Of a stretch of 64,000 bases of DNA, positions 8,813 to 17,824 are shown one piece after another. Positions within the stretch are counted from its first letter, which is position 1. Every line of letters starts with the position of its first letter. The stretch comes from Sphingosinicella flava (GTDB lineage: Bacteria > Pseudomonadota > Alphaproteobacteria > Sphingomonadales > Sphingomonadaceae): positions 124,001 through 188,000 of the forward strand of contig NZ_CP065592.1 of the NCBI RefSeq assembly GCF_016025255.1, in the 5' to 3' direction. Both the position numbers and the translations under genes were made by a program. A model generated the notes under the pieces. It worked only from the letters and a program-made list of their open reading frames with translations, did not search any database and was not told the origin of the DNA.

Positions 8813-9448
8813 GTGGGCTGCTGCCGCGACAAGATAGGGGCGCTTCTGCCCCTTCTGGTGGCCGGACTGGCGCTGGCCGGTTGCGACCGGGGCGTGCCGG
8901 AGCGCGCGCGGCGCGACCTGTCCGGCGAGCCTGAAACGGTCGACATTCCCCAGACGGTGGAGACATTGGCGCCCGGCACCACGCCGATGGCGGAACGCGT
9001 CGCGGTGCTCGGCTTCCTCAACAAGCGAAACGGCATCCAGCGCGACCTGACGTTGAAGCCCGGTCAGGCGGTGCGGGTCGGCGATGTCATCGTGCGGCTG
9101 CGCGCGTGCGAGACGACCGCGCCCTGGGAGGTGCAGATCCTGACCGGCGCCTTCGTCCAATTGGACGTGCCGAACACGGACGGCGTCTATAAGCGCGTCT
9201 TTTCAGGCTGGCTGTACAAGGAAACGCCGTCGCTCAACGTCGTCGAGCATCCGGTCTACGACGTGTGGCCTAAAAGCTGCGCGATGACCCATCCCGCGGG
9301 GACCGCCGCGCCGTCGCGCGACGCTTCTTCCAGCAACCGGTCGAGCGCCCCGAAGTCGGCGCCGGAAGATGCGGCGCCTTCGCCCGTGCCGGCAACGTCG
9401 CCCCCTTCCGAACCCTCCGACAAGGCGGCCGAAAGCAATCCGATATAA
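8813..9448 (+). CDS. DUF2155 domain protein with Pro/Ser-rich tail
   Basis: A 211-residue exported protein starting with GTG only three bases after the NDUFA12-like gene. Residues 1-25 form a lipoprotein-type signal ([11 protein letters not shown]). The DUF2155 domain spans about residues 60-155: [56 protein letters not shown] (in parts) and a final KSC. The last 50 residues are low-complexity Ser/Ala/Pro and are encoded entirely opposite the 3' end of aat. Family members are periplasmic and of unknown function. The tail composition is plausible for the family, so I keep the whole frame, although truncation near 9300 would leave the domain intact. Confidence 0.85.
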   Translation: MGCCRDKIGALLPLLVAGLALAGCDRGVPERARRDLSGEPETVDIPQTVETLAPGTTPMAERVAVLGFLNKRNGIQRDLTLKPGQAVRVGDVIVRLRACETTAPWEVQILTGAFVQLDVPNTDGVYKRVFSGWLYKETPSLNVVEHPVYDVWPKSCAMTHPAGTAAPSRDASSSNRSSAPKSAPEDAAPSPVPATSPPSEPSDKAAESNPI

Positions 9449-9975
9449 TCCTTCTGACTGATCTCCACCGCACCGAGACTGCGGAGGTGATCGGTCATGA
9501 ACTGGCAATCGAGCAGGGTGAAGCCGCCCGCTTTCAATCGAGCGACGAGCCAGGCGAGCGCGACCTTCGACGCGTCGGTGCGCAGCGAGAACATGCTCTC
9601 GCCGAAAAAGGCGCGGCCGAGCGACACGCCGTAAAGACCGCCCACGAGCGCGCCATCGTCCCAGCATTCGATGCTATGCGCATGACCGGCCTGAAAAAGC
9701 GCGGCATAGCTTTCCTCGATTTCGGGGTTGATCCACGTCTCCTCGCGCGCGGCACAAAGGCGCACGACATCGGTGAAGGCGGCGTCGGAAGTCACCGCGA
9801 ACCGCCCGCCCCGCACAGTTTTGCGGAGGGAGTGAGAGAGGCGGAAGGTGTCGAGCGGGATGATCGCGCGCTTCTTGGGCTCGACCCAATAAACCTCACT
9901 CGCATCGCGGCTGTCCGCCATCGGAAAGACGCCGATGGCATAAGCGCGAAGCAGCAGATCGGGCGTCAGACTCAT
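9256..9975 (-). CDS. aat: Leucyl/phenylalanyl-tRNA–protein transferase
   Basis: A 239-residue transferase that adds Leu or Phe from aminoacyl-tRNA to N-terminal Arg/Lys of proteins, marking them for ClpAP degradation (N-degron pathway). Family blocks visible are [17 protein letters not shown] at the N terminus, [53 protein letters not shown] and [16 protein letters not shown]. The last 60 residues are an extension, Gly/Ala/Ser-rich then helical, ending [13 protein letters not shown]. This extension overlaps the end of the convergent DUF2155 gene by 193 bases. The start at 9975 gives the usual N terminus. Confidence 0.95.
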   Translation of the reverse strand: MSLTPDLLLRAYAIGVFPMADSRDASEVYWVEPKKRAIIPLDTFRLSHSLRKTVRGGRFAVTSDAAFTDVVRLCAAREETWINPEIEESYAALFQAGHAHSIECWDDGALVGGLYGVSLGRAFFGESMFSLRTDASKVALAWLVARLKAGGFTLLDCQFMTDHLRSLGAVEISQKDYIGLLSAALSEGSEGGDVAGTGEGAASSGADFGALDRLLEEASRDGAAVPAGWVIAQLLGHTS

Positions 9976-10036
9976 GCCGGGATTGTGGGCTGCCTGTCCT
10001 TGAGATCAAGCCTCCCGGACAAGTGCCGCTACGCTT

Positions 10037-10384
10037 TTAGAGGAGTTGCCGCACTTCGTCCTGCGGACGGCAGAGTTTCACGCCCTTTTCGGTTTCGACG
10101 ATGGGCCGTTGGATCAGGATCGGATGGGCCAGCATCGCATCGAGAATCGTCGCCTCGCTGACATCCGCTGCGGTTAGCCCCAATTCTTCCGCCAGCGGCT
10201 CTTTGGCGCGCAATCCCTCACGCGGGGTGATGCCGGCGCGTTCGTAGAGGCGTTGCAATTCTTCTCGCGCAGGCGGGTTCTTCAGATAATCGACCACGGT
10301 CACGTCGGCGCCCGCCTCGTTCAGAATGTCAAGCGTCTTGCGGGAGGTGCCGCATTTGGGATTGTGGTAGATGGTGGCTTTCAT
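10037..10384 (-). CDS. ArsC-family (glutaredoxin-dependent) arsenate reductase-like protein
   Basis: A 115-residue thioredoxin-fold protein. MKATIYHNPKCGTSRKTLDI carries the single catalytic Cys in the PxCGTSR context of glutaredoxin-linked arsenate reductases, and the C-terminal half has PILIQRPIVETEKGVKLCRP, matching the family's substrate-arginine region. The ATG at 10384 is preferred: GGAG lies about 8 bases upstream, and the upstream extension lacks similarity. No arsenite pump or ArsR arsenic regulator is adjacent, so the real role may be general rather than arsenic resistance. It stands between aat and the DUF2269 gene, all on the minus strand. Confidence 0.88.
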   Translation of the reverse strand: MKATIYHNPKCGTSRKTLDILNEAGADVTVVDYLKNPPAREELQRLYERAGITPREGLRAKEPLAEELGLTAADVSEATILDAMLAHPILIQRPIVETEKGVKLCRPQDEVRQLL

Positions 10385-10416
10385 GAAGAGGCTCCGCACT
10401 TAAGAAACGCCGCTTG

Positions 10417-10890
10417 TTACAGCGCTGGTTTGGCGACCATTAGCCAATAAACCGCGATGAGCGAGAGGAAAGCGGGCCAGCCGAGCAGAAACCAGAGCCG
10501 CATCGTACGCTGGTATCGTTCGTCCAGCGCGGTTCCCTCGCGCGCAGCTTCTTCGGCCAGGCGCCGCGCCCTTATCTGAAGCGCGACGACGGGGGCCCAG
10601 CAGGTGAAAGCGAGGAGGTACAAAGCATAAGTTAGCAGAAGCCATCCCTCGTTCAGCGCATAGCCCGATGCGGAGGCTAGGAGAACGCCACTCACCGGTT
10701 GCACCACACCGCTGGTGCCCGTGAATATCCAGTCCGCTTTCACCACTATTTGCGCGACACTGGCGATAATGCGGGGATCGCCGGTTCGATGCGCCGCCCA
10801 AAGATACCAGGCCGTCCCCGCGCCGAAACCGAACAATATGGTGGAGCTCAGGATATGGACCCATTTGAGGAGCAGATAATAATCACTCAT
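10417..10890 (-). CDS. DUF2269 family integral membrane protein
   Basis: A 157-residue protein with four predicted membrane helices: YYLLLKWVHILSSTILFGFG, a segment around TSGVVQPVSGVLL, WLLLTYALYLLAFTCWAPVV and LWFLLGWPAFLSLIAVYWLM. Conserved His and Gly in WVHILSSTILFG and the Arg-rich cytoplasmic loop QIRARRLAEEA match the DUF2269 family, whose function is not established. Its ATG overlaps the TGA of the SDR-DoxX gene by four bases, so the two proteins are probably made together. This pairing with an SDR-DoxX protein recurs in other proteobacteria (family knowledge) and suggests a joint membrane redox role. Confidence 0.85.
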   Translation of the reverse strand: MSDYYLLLKWVHILSSTILFGFGAGTAWYLWAAHRTGDPRIIASVAQIVVKADWIFTGTSGVVQPVSGVLLASASGYALNEGWLLLTYALYLLAFTCWAPVVALQIRARRLAEEAAREGTALDERYQRTMRLWFLLGWPAFLSLIAVYWLMVAKPAL

Positions 10891-12167
10891 CGCCGGTCTC
10901 CGATGACCCCATGGACGAGAATGAGAGCCAAGATCGGGATATTCTTGAGCAATGCACCAAAGGGATCGGCCCAAAGGTGCGGCAACAGCGTCCCGATCAT
11001 GATCGTATAACCCGCGACCACCACGAGTTGGGCGAGTGTTATGAAACGCCTGTTTTTGTCGAAGAGCAACAGGGCAGCGACAGCTAGGTCGAGGAGGCTT
11101 GATCCCATTTGAAGCGGGGAAACCCAGCTTCCCGCTAAGCCAGCAGCTACGGCCAGAGCTTCCGTCGCCGCGCGGCCATAGACGAAGCCGAGTAAGGCGG
11201 AGGCAAGCCATAGAAAGACGAGAACGGCCTTGATCGCGGGCGCAAGAAAGAAGAGGCGCGCATGCCAGCGGTCTTGCACTTCAGCCGGTCGTGCTGCCAG
11301 AGCCTTGCCGAGGCTGCGCGGCATCCATCCCATTGCCTTCGCGAAGTCCGCGCTGCTGCCCGCATTTCCTGCCATCAGCTGGACGAGGCTGTTAGTCGAA
11401 ACCGGGCCGCTGCTCATGACGTCGCCAATCCTGCCGAACAGGCGCATCGCGGGGATCGGAATGTGCAGAAAGCGGGCCTGGCCGAAACCGAGCCAAGCAC
11501 GATAGCGGGCGAGCAAATCCGCGAGACTGAGGGTTTCCGGCCCCACAGGCTCCAGTATCTGTCCGGTAAAGGCCGCGTCCTCGCATATCTGCCGCACGGA
11601 TCGGGCAAGATCGGCAGCGTGGATGGGCGTGAAGGGGAAGTCGCCCCGACTGGGCAGGGGAATGCGCCACGGCAGACCGGCCATTCCGCGCAGTAAAGAT
11701 GTTCCGCCATAGGAGCCATCGCCATAGACGAGCGACGGACGGAGGATCGTCCAAGGAACGCCTGATGCCTTTAATGCGGCTTCCCCCTCGAGCTTCGATT
11801 GCGCATAATCGGTATCGACATCGGGCCGTGCGCTGATCGCGGAGATGAGGACGACGCGCCGCACCCCGGCGGCAAGGGCGGCTTCGTGCAAGGCTCCCGG
11901 CATTGCGACATGCACTGGCACCATGTCGGAACCACGCAGCACACCCGCGGCGTTGATGACGATGTCCACGCCCCGGAGTGGCTCGGTCCATGCCGACGGA
12001 TCGATTGCTGCCGCAAGGTCCATCGACCGGAAACGTGCATTGGGAAAAGCTCCGCTCAAGCCCGCGTCGCGGCGCACCACTGCAATCACGTCATGGCCGT
12101 GGGCGATCAGCTCGCTCATAATATGGCGTCCGATGAAACCCCCGGCGCCGAGAAGCAGGATACGCAT
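10887..12167 (-). CDS. SDR-family NAD(P)-binding protein fused to a DoxX-like membrane domain
   Basis: A 426-residue two-part protein. Residues 1 to about 285 are an extended/atypical short-chain dehydrogenase related to complex I NDUFA9-type proteins: MRILLLGAGGFIGRHI has the GxxGxxG dinucleotide loop, and RPSLVYGDGSYGG follows later. Residues about 300-425 contain four hydrophobic helices (AIKAVLVFLWLASALLGFVYG, SSLLDLAVAALLL, LAQLVVVAGYTIMIG, ILALILVHGVIG) typical of DoxX-like domains. The classical SDR YxxxK dyad appears as YAQSK. The DUF2269 gene overlaps its stop. Substrate is unknown. Confidence 0.88.
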   Translation of the reverse strand: MRILLLGAGGFIGRHIMSELIAHGHDVIAVVRRDAGLSGAFPNARFRSMDLAAAIDPSAWTEPLRGVDIVINAAGVLRGSDMVPVHVAMPGALHEAALAAGVRRVVLISAISARPDVDTDYAQSKLEGEAALKASGVPWTILRPSLVYGDGSYGGTSLLRGMAGLPWRIPLPSRGDFPFTPIHAADLARSVRQICEDAAFTGQILEPVGPETLSLADLLARYRAWLGFGQARFLHIPIPAMRLFGRIGDVMSSGPVSTNSLVQLMAGNAGSSADFAKAMGWMPRSLGKALAARPAEVQDRWHARLFFLAPAIKAVLVFLWLASALLGFVYGRAATEALAVAAGLAGSWVSPLQMGSSLLDLAVAALLLFDKNRRFITLAQLVVVAGYTIMIGTLLPHLWADPFGALLKNIPILALILVHGVIGDRR

Positions 12168-12228
12168 GGTGACCCCCTTCCGCCGAATAACATGGAGCGG
12201 CTAGGCGGTCACGCCTTTCAGAACCGAC

Positions 12229-13584
12229 TTATTCGCTTTCCCGCGCCAGCCATTCCTCAAGCCACTTGATCGTATAGTCGCCCGACATGAATTCGGGATC
12301 CTGGATCAGGTCGCGGTGGAGGGGGATGGTGGTCTTCATGCCGTCGCCTTCGATCACGAATTCCTCGAGCGCGCGGCGCAGGCGCATGATGCAGCGTTCG
12401 CGGCTGGAGCCGTAGACGATCAGCTTGGCGATCATGCTGTCGTAATAAGGCGGCACCTTGTAGCCGGCATAAAGGCCGCTATCGACGCGGACGTGCATGC
12501 CGCCGGGCGCATGGAAGCCCTTCACCGTGCCGGGCGAGGGCGCGAAGGTCTTGGGGTCTTCCGCGTTGATCCGGCATTCGATGGCGTGGCCCTTGAACTG
12601 CACGTCTTCCTGGCGGCAGGAGAGCGGATTGCCTTCCGCGATGCGGATCTGCTCGCGGACGAGATCGATGCCGGTGATCATCTCGGTCACCGGATGCTCG
12701 ACCTGCAGGCGGGTGTTCATTTCGATGAAATAGAATTCGCCATTTTCGTAAAGGAATTCGATCGTGCCCGCGCCGCGATAGCCCATGTCGGCCATGGCCT
12801 TGGCGACCACGCCGCCCATATGGGCGCGCTGTTCGGCGCTGATGACGGGAGAGGGGGCTTCCTCCAGCACCTTCTGGTGGCGGCGCTGGAGCGAGCAATC
12901 GCGCTCGCCGAGGTGAATGGCATTGCCGTTGCCGTCGCCGAAAATCTGGAATTCGATGTGGCGCGGGTCGCCCAGATATTTTTCCATGTAGACGGTGTCG
13001 TCGCCGAACGCGTTCTTCGCTTCGGACCGCGCCTGCATCATCTGAGCTTCAAGCTCGTCCTCGGAGCGGACGACCTTCATGCCGCGCCCGCCGCCGCCAG
13101 ACGCCGCCTTGATGAGGACGGGGTAGCCGGTTTCCGCCGCAACCTTCCTGGCTTCCTCTATGCCCTCGACGGGACCGTCGGAGCCGGGAACGAGCGGCAG
13201 ACCCAATTTCGCGGCGGTGCGTTTCGCTTCCACCTTGTCGCCCATCGTGCGGATATGCTCGGGCTTGGGGCCGATCCAGATGATGTTGTGCAGTTCCACG
13301 ATCTCCGCGAACTGGGCGTTTTCGGAAAGAAAGCCGTAGCCCGGGTGAATCGCGTCGGCATGGCTGATCTCGGCCGCCGAGATGATGTTGGGGATGTTGA
13401 GATAGCTCTCGCCCGCCGGCGGCGGTCCGATGCAGATGGCTTCGTCGGCCAGGCGGACATGCATGGCATCCGCGTCGGCGGTGGAGTGCACCGCCACCGT
13501 CTTGATGCCCATTTCGTGGCAGGCGCGGTGGATGCGAAGCGCGATCTCGCCGCGATTGGCGATGAGGACTTTCTTGATCGTCAT
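12229..13584 (-). CDS. accC: Acetyl-CoA carboxylase, biotin carboxylase subunit
   Basis: A 451-residue ATP-grasp enzyme that carboxylates the biotin on AccB in the first step of fatty-acid synthesis. It begins [18 protein letters not shown] (biotin carboxylase N domain). It contains [13 protein letters not shown] (ATP-grasp glycine loop, about residues 160-172), [27 protein letters not shown] and [13 protein letters not shown], all diagnostic. Length matches the family. It follows accB with a 9-base gap, forming the usual accB-accC unit. A large open frame on the opposite strand over this gene is a codon-bias shadow. Confidence 0.98.
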   Translation of the reverse strand: MTIKKVLIANRGEIALRIHRACHEMGIKTVAVHSTADADAMHVRLADEAICIGPPPAGESYLNIPNIISAAEISHADAIHPGYGFLSENAQFAEIVELHNIIWIGPKPEHIRTMGDKVEAKRTAAKLGLPLVPGSDGPVEGIEEARKVAAETGYPVLIKAASGGGGRGMKVVRSEDELEAQMMQARSEAKNAFGDDTVYMEKYLGDPRHIEFQIFGDGNGNAIHLGERDCSLQRRHQKVLEEAPSPVISAEQRAHMGGVVAKAMADMGYRGAGTIEFLYENGEFYFIEMNTRLQVEHPVTEMITGIDLVREQIRIAEGNPLSCRQEDVQFKGHAIECRINAEDPKTFAPSPGTVKGFHAPGGMHVRVDSGLYAGYKVPPYYDSMIAKLIVYGSSRERCIMRLRRALEEFVIEGDGMKTTIPLHRDLIQDPEFMSGDYTIKWLEEWLARESE

Positions 13585-13593
13585 GGCCCCGCC

Positions 13594-14073
13594 TTACTCG
13601 ATGATGACGAGCGGCTGGTCGAACTCCACCGGCTGCGCGTTGTCGACGAGGATGCGGACCACGGTGCCGCCCTTGGGCGCGGCGATCGGGTTCATCACCT
13701 TCATCGCCTCGACGATGAGGAGGGTGTCGCCCGCATTCACCTTGTCGCCCGGCGAGACAAAGGGCTTCGCGCCCGGCTCGCCGGAGAGATAGGCTGTGCC
13801 GACCATCGGCGACTTGACGGTGCCCGGATGATTGGCGGGCGCGGCTTCGGCGGCTGAAGCGGCCGGTGCAGCAACGGCGGGCGCGGCGGCCGGAGGCGCG
13901 GCCTGTTGCACCGGCGCGGCCTGGACGACGGCACCCATCTGCCGCTTCACGACAATGCGGCGTTCGCCGTCCTGAACCTCGATTTCGGAAAGATCGCCGT
14001 CGTTGAGCAATTCAGCGAGCTGGCGCACCAGATCCGTATCGACCTGCATCGCGCCTTCCGTGGTGTCGGTCAT
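13594..14073 (-). CDS. accB: Biotin carboxyl carrier protein of acetyl-CoA carboxylase
   Basis: A 159-residue carrier. The C-terminal biotinyl domain (about residues 85-159) contains the biotinylation motif [10 protein letters not shown] with the target Lys, preceded by the family hairpin SPMVGTAYL. An Ala/Pro-rich flexible linker occupies residues 50-85, and the N-terminal segment [22 protein letters not shown] is typical of AccB. It pairs with accC downstream and is preceded by aroQ on the same strand; accD and accA are not in the window. Confidence 0.97.
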   Translation of the reverse strand: MTDTTEGAMQVDTDLVRQLAELLNDGDLSEIEVQDGERRIVVKRQMGAVVQAAPVQQAAPPAAAPAVAAPAASAAEAAPANHPGTVKSPMVGTAYLSGEPGAKPFVSPGDKVNAGDTLLIVEAMKVMNPIAAPKGGTVVRILVDNAQPVEFDQPLVIIE

Positions 14074-14109
14074 GAAAAACCTCTTTTCCCCTTGAAGCGG
14101 CTGCCCTTG

Positions 14110-14550
14110 TCAGAGACGGGCCGCCGCGTCCAGAGCAAGCTGATATCCCAGCGCCCCAAATCCTGCGACTGTTCCCTTGGCGACGGCGGAGATCAGGCTC
14201 TGATGCCGGAAATTTTCCCGCGCCTGCGGATTGGACAAATGCACTTCGATCACCGGCACCGCGATCGCGCTCACGGCGTCGCGGATCGCGACGGAGGTGT
14301 GGGTGAAGCCGCCCGCGTTCAGGATCACCGCCTTGGCCCCTGTCGCATTCGCCTCCTGCAGCCAATCGATCAGATGCCCTTCGTGATTGGACTGCCGCAT
14401 GTCGACCTCGACGCCCAGTTTGCGGGCCTGATCGTCCAAGGTGTCGCAAATTTCGTCCAGCGTCGTCGATCCGTAGATTTCCGGCTCGCGCACGCCCAGC
14501 ATGTTGAGGTTCGGGCCGTTCAATACGAAGATCGTCGGTAGCGTTGCCAT
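14110..14550 (-). CDS. aroQ: Type II 3-dehydroquinate dehydratase
   Basis: A 146-residue shikimate-pathway enzyme converting 3-dehydroquinate to 3-dehydroshikimate. Diagnostic blocks are [20 protein letters not shown] (with the catalytic Tyr), [29 protein letters not shown] and the catalytic His region [19 protein letters not shown] (in parts). Size and order fit the dodecameric type II class. The ATG at 14550 lies 50 bases from the divergent thiSG start. The aroQ-accB-accC order is common in alphaproteobacteria. Confidence 0.97.
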   Translation of the reverse strand: MATLPTIFVLNGPNLNMLGVREPEIYGSTTLDEICDTLDDQARKLGVEVDMRQSNHEGHLIDWLQEANATGAKAVILNAGGFTHTSVAIRDAVSAIAVPVIEVHLSNPQARENFRHQSLISAVAKGTVAGFGALGYQLALDAAARL

Positions 14551-14599
14551 GCGAGCTTCCTATATGGACGCCTGCAAACATCAACCACAAGGTTCAACC

Positions 14600-15601
14600 A
14601 TGCACAGCGACGGCACTCTTTCCATTACCGTGAATGGCGAGCATCGCCGCGTCGTGGACGGCATGACCATCGCCGACCTTGCTCTGGAATTGGGATTGGA
14701 GCCGGCGAAGGTCGCCGTCGAGCGGAATCTGGAGATCGTGCCGCGCTCGACCCTCGCGCAAGTGAAGATCGAAGATGGCGACGATTACGAGATCGTGACC
14801 TTCGTCGGCGGCGGCGATCATTCGGGCCAGGTCGACGATAGCTGGACGGTGGCGGGCAAGACCTTCCGCTCGCGCCTCATTGTCGGCACCGGAAAATATA
14901 AGAGCTTCGAGCAGAATGCGGCGGCGGTGGAAGCATCGGGCGCGGAGATCGTGACCGTGGCCGTGCGGCGGGTGAACATCTCCGATCGCAATCAGCCGAT
15001 CCTGATGGATTATATCGACCCGAAGAAGATCACCTATCTTCCCAATACGGCGGGCTGCTTCACGGCCGAGGACGCGATACGCACCCTGCGCCTGGCGCGG
15101 GAGGCGGGCGGCTGGACATTGGTGAAGCTGGAGGTACTGGGCGAGGCGAAGACGCTCTACCCCGACATGATCGAAACCCTCCGGGCGACCGAAATCCTCG
15201 CGAAGGAAGGCTTTCAGCCGATGGTCTATTGCGCCGACGATCCCATCGCCGCGAAGAAATTGGAAGATGCGGGCGCGGTCGCCATCATGCCGCTCGGCGC
15301 GCCGATCGGATCGGGCCTCGGCCTTCAGAACGAGGTTATGATCCGCCTGATCGTCGAGAACGCCAAGGTGCCGGTGCTGGTCGACGCTGGGGTCGGCACG
15401 GCCTCCGACGCGGCCGTGGCCATGGAGCTTGGGTGCGACGGCGTGCTGATGAACACCGCCATCGCCGAGGCGAAGGATCCGATCCTGATGGCCCGGGCGA
15501 TGAAGCTCGCCGTGGAGAGCGGACGGCTGGCCTATCGCGCCGGACGAATGGGCAAGCGGCGCTATGCCGATCCGTCGAGTCCCTTGGCGGGGCTAATCTA
15601 A
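14600..15601 (+). CDS. thiG: Fused sulfur carrier ThiS – thiazole synthase ThiG
   Basis: A 333-residue fusion. Residues 1-72 form a ThiS-like beta-grasp domain ([20 protein letters not shown]) that ends in Gly70-Gly71-Gly72. Residues about 78-333 are a complete ThiG TIM barrel with [12 protein letters not shown], the [15 protein letters not shown] strand carrying the Schiff-base Lys, [12 protein letters not shown] and ALEV-equivalent [11 protein letters not shown]. ThiG forms the thiazole phosphate of thiamine from DXP and dehydroglycine with sulfur delivered by ThiS. Because ThiS normally works through a free C-terminal Gly-Gly thiocarboxylate, the internal position here is mechanistically odd, though such fusions are known in databases. 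The start at 14600 gives a normal ThiS N terminus. No thiE, thiF or thiO is adjacent. Confidence 0.94.
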   Translation: MHSDGTLSITVNGEHRRVVDGMTIADLALELGLEPAKVAVERNLEIVPRSTLAQVKIEDGDDYEIVTFVGGGDHSGQVDDSWTVAGKTFRSRLIVGTGKYKSFEQNAAAVEASGAEIVTVAVRRVNISDRNQPILMDYIDPKKITYLPNTAGCFTAEDAIRTLRLAREAGGWTLVKLEVLGEAKTLYPDMIETLRATEILAKEGFQPMVYCADDPIAAKKLEDAGAVAIMPLGAPIGSGLGLQNEVMIRLIVENAKVPVLVDAGVGTASDAAVAMELGCDGVLMNTAIAEAKDPILMARAMKLAVESGRLAYRAGRMGKRRYADPSSPLAGLI

Positions 15602-15722
15602 GCTCCCTCCCCCTCGATGGGGGAGGGATGGGGTGGGGGTGATGCTTCCGGAAAGATCGCGCTCTACGTCGTAGATCACCCCCACCCAACCCTCCCCCAT
15701 CTAGGGGAGGGCTTAGAGGGAA
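15602..15722. repeat. Dispersed palindromic repeat, CCCTCCCC/ACCC type, copy 1
   Basis: Immediately after the thiSG stop. Each arm is itself a hairpin (CCCTCCCC..GGGGAGGG), and the outer arms TGGGGTGGGGGTGAT and ATCACCCCCACCCAACC are near-perfect inverted repeats around a 30-base centre. The same arrangement occurs at 17721-17823 and 23452-23595. It could act as the thiSG transcript end. Confidence 0.75.
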
Positions 15723-15752
15723 CACCTCTCCGGGGCTTTTCGTTTCCCCTCA

Positions 15753-17720
15753 ATGCCCGACCTCGCTCAAGCCCGCGAGAAGATGGTCGAGCGGCAGATC
15801 GCCGCGCGGGGCATTCACGATGCGCCTTTGCTCGACGCAATGCGCGCCGTGCCGCGCGAGGAATTCATCCCTCACCATTTGATCGAATTCGCTTATGAGG
15901 ATTCGCCGCTTCCGATCGAGGCGGACCAGACCATTTCCCAACCCTATATCGTCGCCCTGATGATCGAGGCGGCAGGCGTGGCGCCGGGCGACAAGGTGCT
16001 CGAGATCGGCGCGGGCTCCGGCTACGCGGCAGCCATTATGGGGAAGGTCGCCGACCATGTCGTCTCGATCGAGCGGCACCATGAGCTTGCCGCGCTAGCG
16101 GCCGAACGGATGCGGCGGCTGGGCTATGCCAATGTCAGGATCGTCGAAGGCGACGGCACCGAAGGCTGTCCCGCCGAAGCGCCGTTCGACGCGATCATCG
16201 CCGCGGCGAGCGGCCCCAGCGTGCCCGATATCCTGAAGGCCCAGCTCAAGATCGGCGGGCGCCTCGTCATGCCGCTCGGGGAACCGCATAGCGTCCAGAC
16301 GCTCGTGAAGGTCACGCGCAGGGGCGAAGACGATTACGACATGGAAAATCTGGGCGGCGTGCGCTTCGTGCCCTTGATCGGGGCTTATGGCTGGCAGGAT
16401 CATCGTGCCGAAACGGCGCCAAAGACATTGCCGCAGATGATCGCGGATGCCGCCGAACCCCTGCCCAATTTCGACCATCCCGATTTTTCCGCTTTGTTCG
16501 ACCGTTATGCGGACGCGAAGGTGATCCTGCTGGGCGAGGCGAGCCACGGCACGTCCGAATTCTACAAGGCGCGGGCGGCCATATCGCGGCGCTTGATCGA
16601 ACGGCACGGCTTCAACATTGTCGCGGTGGAAGCGGACTGGCCCGATGCGGCGACGATCGATCGCTACGTGCGGCGCAGGCCCGCGCGGCGCGGCGAAGAG
16701 CGCGCCTTCCAGCGCTTCCCGACCTGGATGTGGCGCAACACCGATGTCGACGATTTCATTCGCTGGCTGCGGACGCACAATGACGGCCGGGTGCCCGAAG
16801 ACAAAGTGAGTTTCCGGGGCCTCGATCTTTACAACATGAACGGGTCGATCCGGGCGGTGATCGGCTATCTGGAGGATGTCGATCCGGAGGCGGCGCAGCT
16901 GGCGCGGGAGCGCTATAATTGCCTGATGCCTTATTCCCGCAATCCCGCCGCGTATGGCGCGATGGCGATTACGGAAGGCTATGCGCGCTGCGAGGATGAG
17001 GTCGTGCGGATGCTGAAGGAATTGCAGCAGAGCCGCGCCGAATATGTCGGGATCGATGATGGCGACGAATTTCTGGACGCCGCCGCCAATGCCCGGCTCG
17101 TCAAGAATGCGGAGGCCTATTACCGGGTCATGTACCGTGGCGCGGCGGAAAGCTGGAATTTGCGGGACACGCATATGTTCGAAACGCTCTGCCAGCTGCT
17201 CGACGCCAAGGGGCCGGATGCCAAGGCGATCGTTTGGGCGCATAACAGCCATATCGGCAACGCCGCCGCGACCGAGATGGGAGTGGTGCGCGAGGAGCTG
17301 AATATCGGGCAACTCTGCCGGGAGAAGTTCGGCAAGCAGGCCGTTCTGCTCGGCTTCGGCACCCATTCGGGCACCGTCGCCGCCGCCGACGATTGGGACG
17401 CGCCGATGAAGGTGAAGACAGTGCGCCCCGCGCTCGGCGGCAGTTATGAGGACATGTCGCACAAGGCGGGCCTAAGCCGCTTCCTGCTCGACCTTCGCGG
17501 CCTTGGCGCGGAGCTGAAGGCGGCGCTGGATGAGCCGCGCCTGCAACGCTTCATCGGCGTCATCTACCGGCCCGAAACGGAACGCTGGAGCCACTATAGC
17601 GAGGCCGTCATGCCGCGTCAGTTCGACGGCTGGGTCTGGTTCGACGAGACCAATGCGGTAAAGCCGCTACCCGGCGAACAGAAGCCGGGCGAGGACGAAA
17701 CTTACCCGTTCGGGTTGTGA
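15753..17720 (+). CDS. Protein-L-isoaspartate O-methyltransferase fused to an erythromycin-esterase-family domain
   Basis: A 655-residue two-domain protein. Residues 1 to about 215 are a complete Pcm-type methyltransferase that repairs isoaspartyl damage: ARGIHDAPLLDAMRAVPREEF, the ISQPYIVALM block and SAM motif VLEIGAGSGYAA (82-93). Residues about 240-645 match the erythromycin esterase (Ere) family: VILLGEASHGTSEF (257-270), VAVEADWPDA, SFRGLDLY and IVWAHNSHIGNA. Key Glu and His residues of both GEASHGTSEF and WAHNSHIGN are present, so the second domain may be catalytic. Real Ere enzymes hydrolyse macrolide lactones, but many chromosomal members have other unknown substrates. The joining region LPQMIADAAEPLPNF shows no frameshift. 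A dispersed repeat lies before it and another after it. Confidence 0.92.
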   Translation: MPDLAQAREKMVERQIAARGIHDAPLLDAMRAVPREEFIPHHLIEFAYEDSPLPIEADQTISQPYIVALMIEAAGVAPGDKVLEIGAGSGYAAAIMGKVADHVVSIERHHELAALAAERMRRLGYANVRIVEGDGTEGCPAEAPFDAIIAAASGPSVPDILKAQLKIGGRLVMPLGEPHSVQTLVKVTRRGEDDYDMENLGGVRFVPLIGAYGWQDHRAETAPKTLPQMIADAAEPLPNFDHPDFSALFDRYADAKVILLGEASHGTSEFYKARAAISRRLIERHGFNIVAVEADWPDAATIDRYVRRRPARRGEERAFQRFPTWMWRNTDVDDFIRWLRTHNDGRVPEDKVSFRGLDLYNMNGSIRAVIGYLEDVDPEAAQLARERYNCLMPYSRNPAAYGAMAITEGYARCEDEVVRMLKELQQSRAEYVGIDDGDEFLDAAANARLVKNAEAYYRVMYRGAAESWNLRDTHMFETLCQLLDAKGPDAKAIVWAHNSHIGNAAATEMGVVREELNIGQLCREKFGKQAVLLGFGTHSGTVAAADDWDAPMKVKTVRPALGGSYEDMSHKAGLSRFLLDLRGLGAELKAALDEPRLQRFIGVIYRPETERWSHYSEAVMPRQFDGWVWFDETNAVKPLPGEQKPGEDETYPFGL

Positions 17721-17823
17721 CCCTCTCCCTGCGGGAGAGGGAGGGGCCCGCGAAGCGGGAGGGTGAGGGTGACCTTTTGCCGCCTTGTCACCCTCACCCA
17801 ACCCTCTCCCGAGGGGAGAGGGA
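17721..17823. repeat. Dispersed palindromic repeat, CCCTCCCC/ACCC type, copy 2
   Basis: Fills the space between the convergent Pcm-Ere and SRPBCC genes. Left part CCCTCTCCCTGCGGGAGAGG and right part CCCTCTCCCGAGGGGAGAGG are each small hairpins; the outer arms GAGGGTGAGGGTGAC and GTCACCCTCACCCAACCCTC are inverted. It probably serves as a shared 3' structure. Confidence 0.75.
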
Positions 17824-17824
17824 G

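Noticed and set aside
12316-13857. 513-codon open frame on the plus strand opposite accC/accB
   Set aside because: It lies entirely antisense to two clearly conserved genes; its length follows from GC-rich third codon positions, and its product is Arg/His/Ala-rich with no family features.
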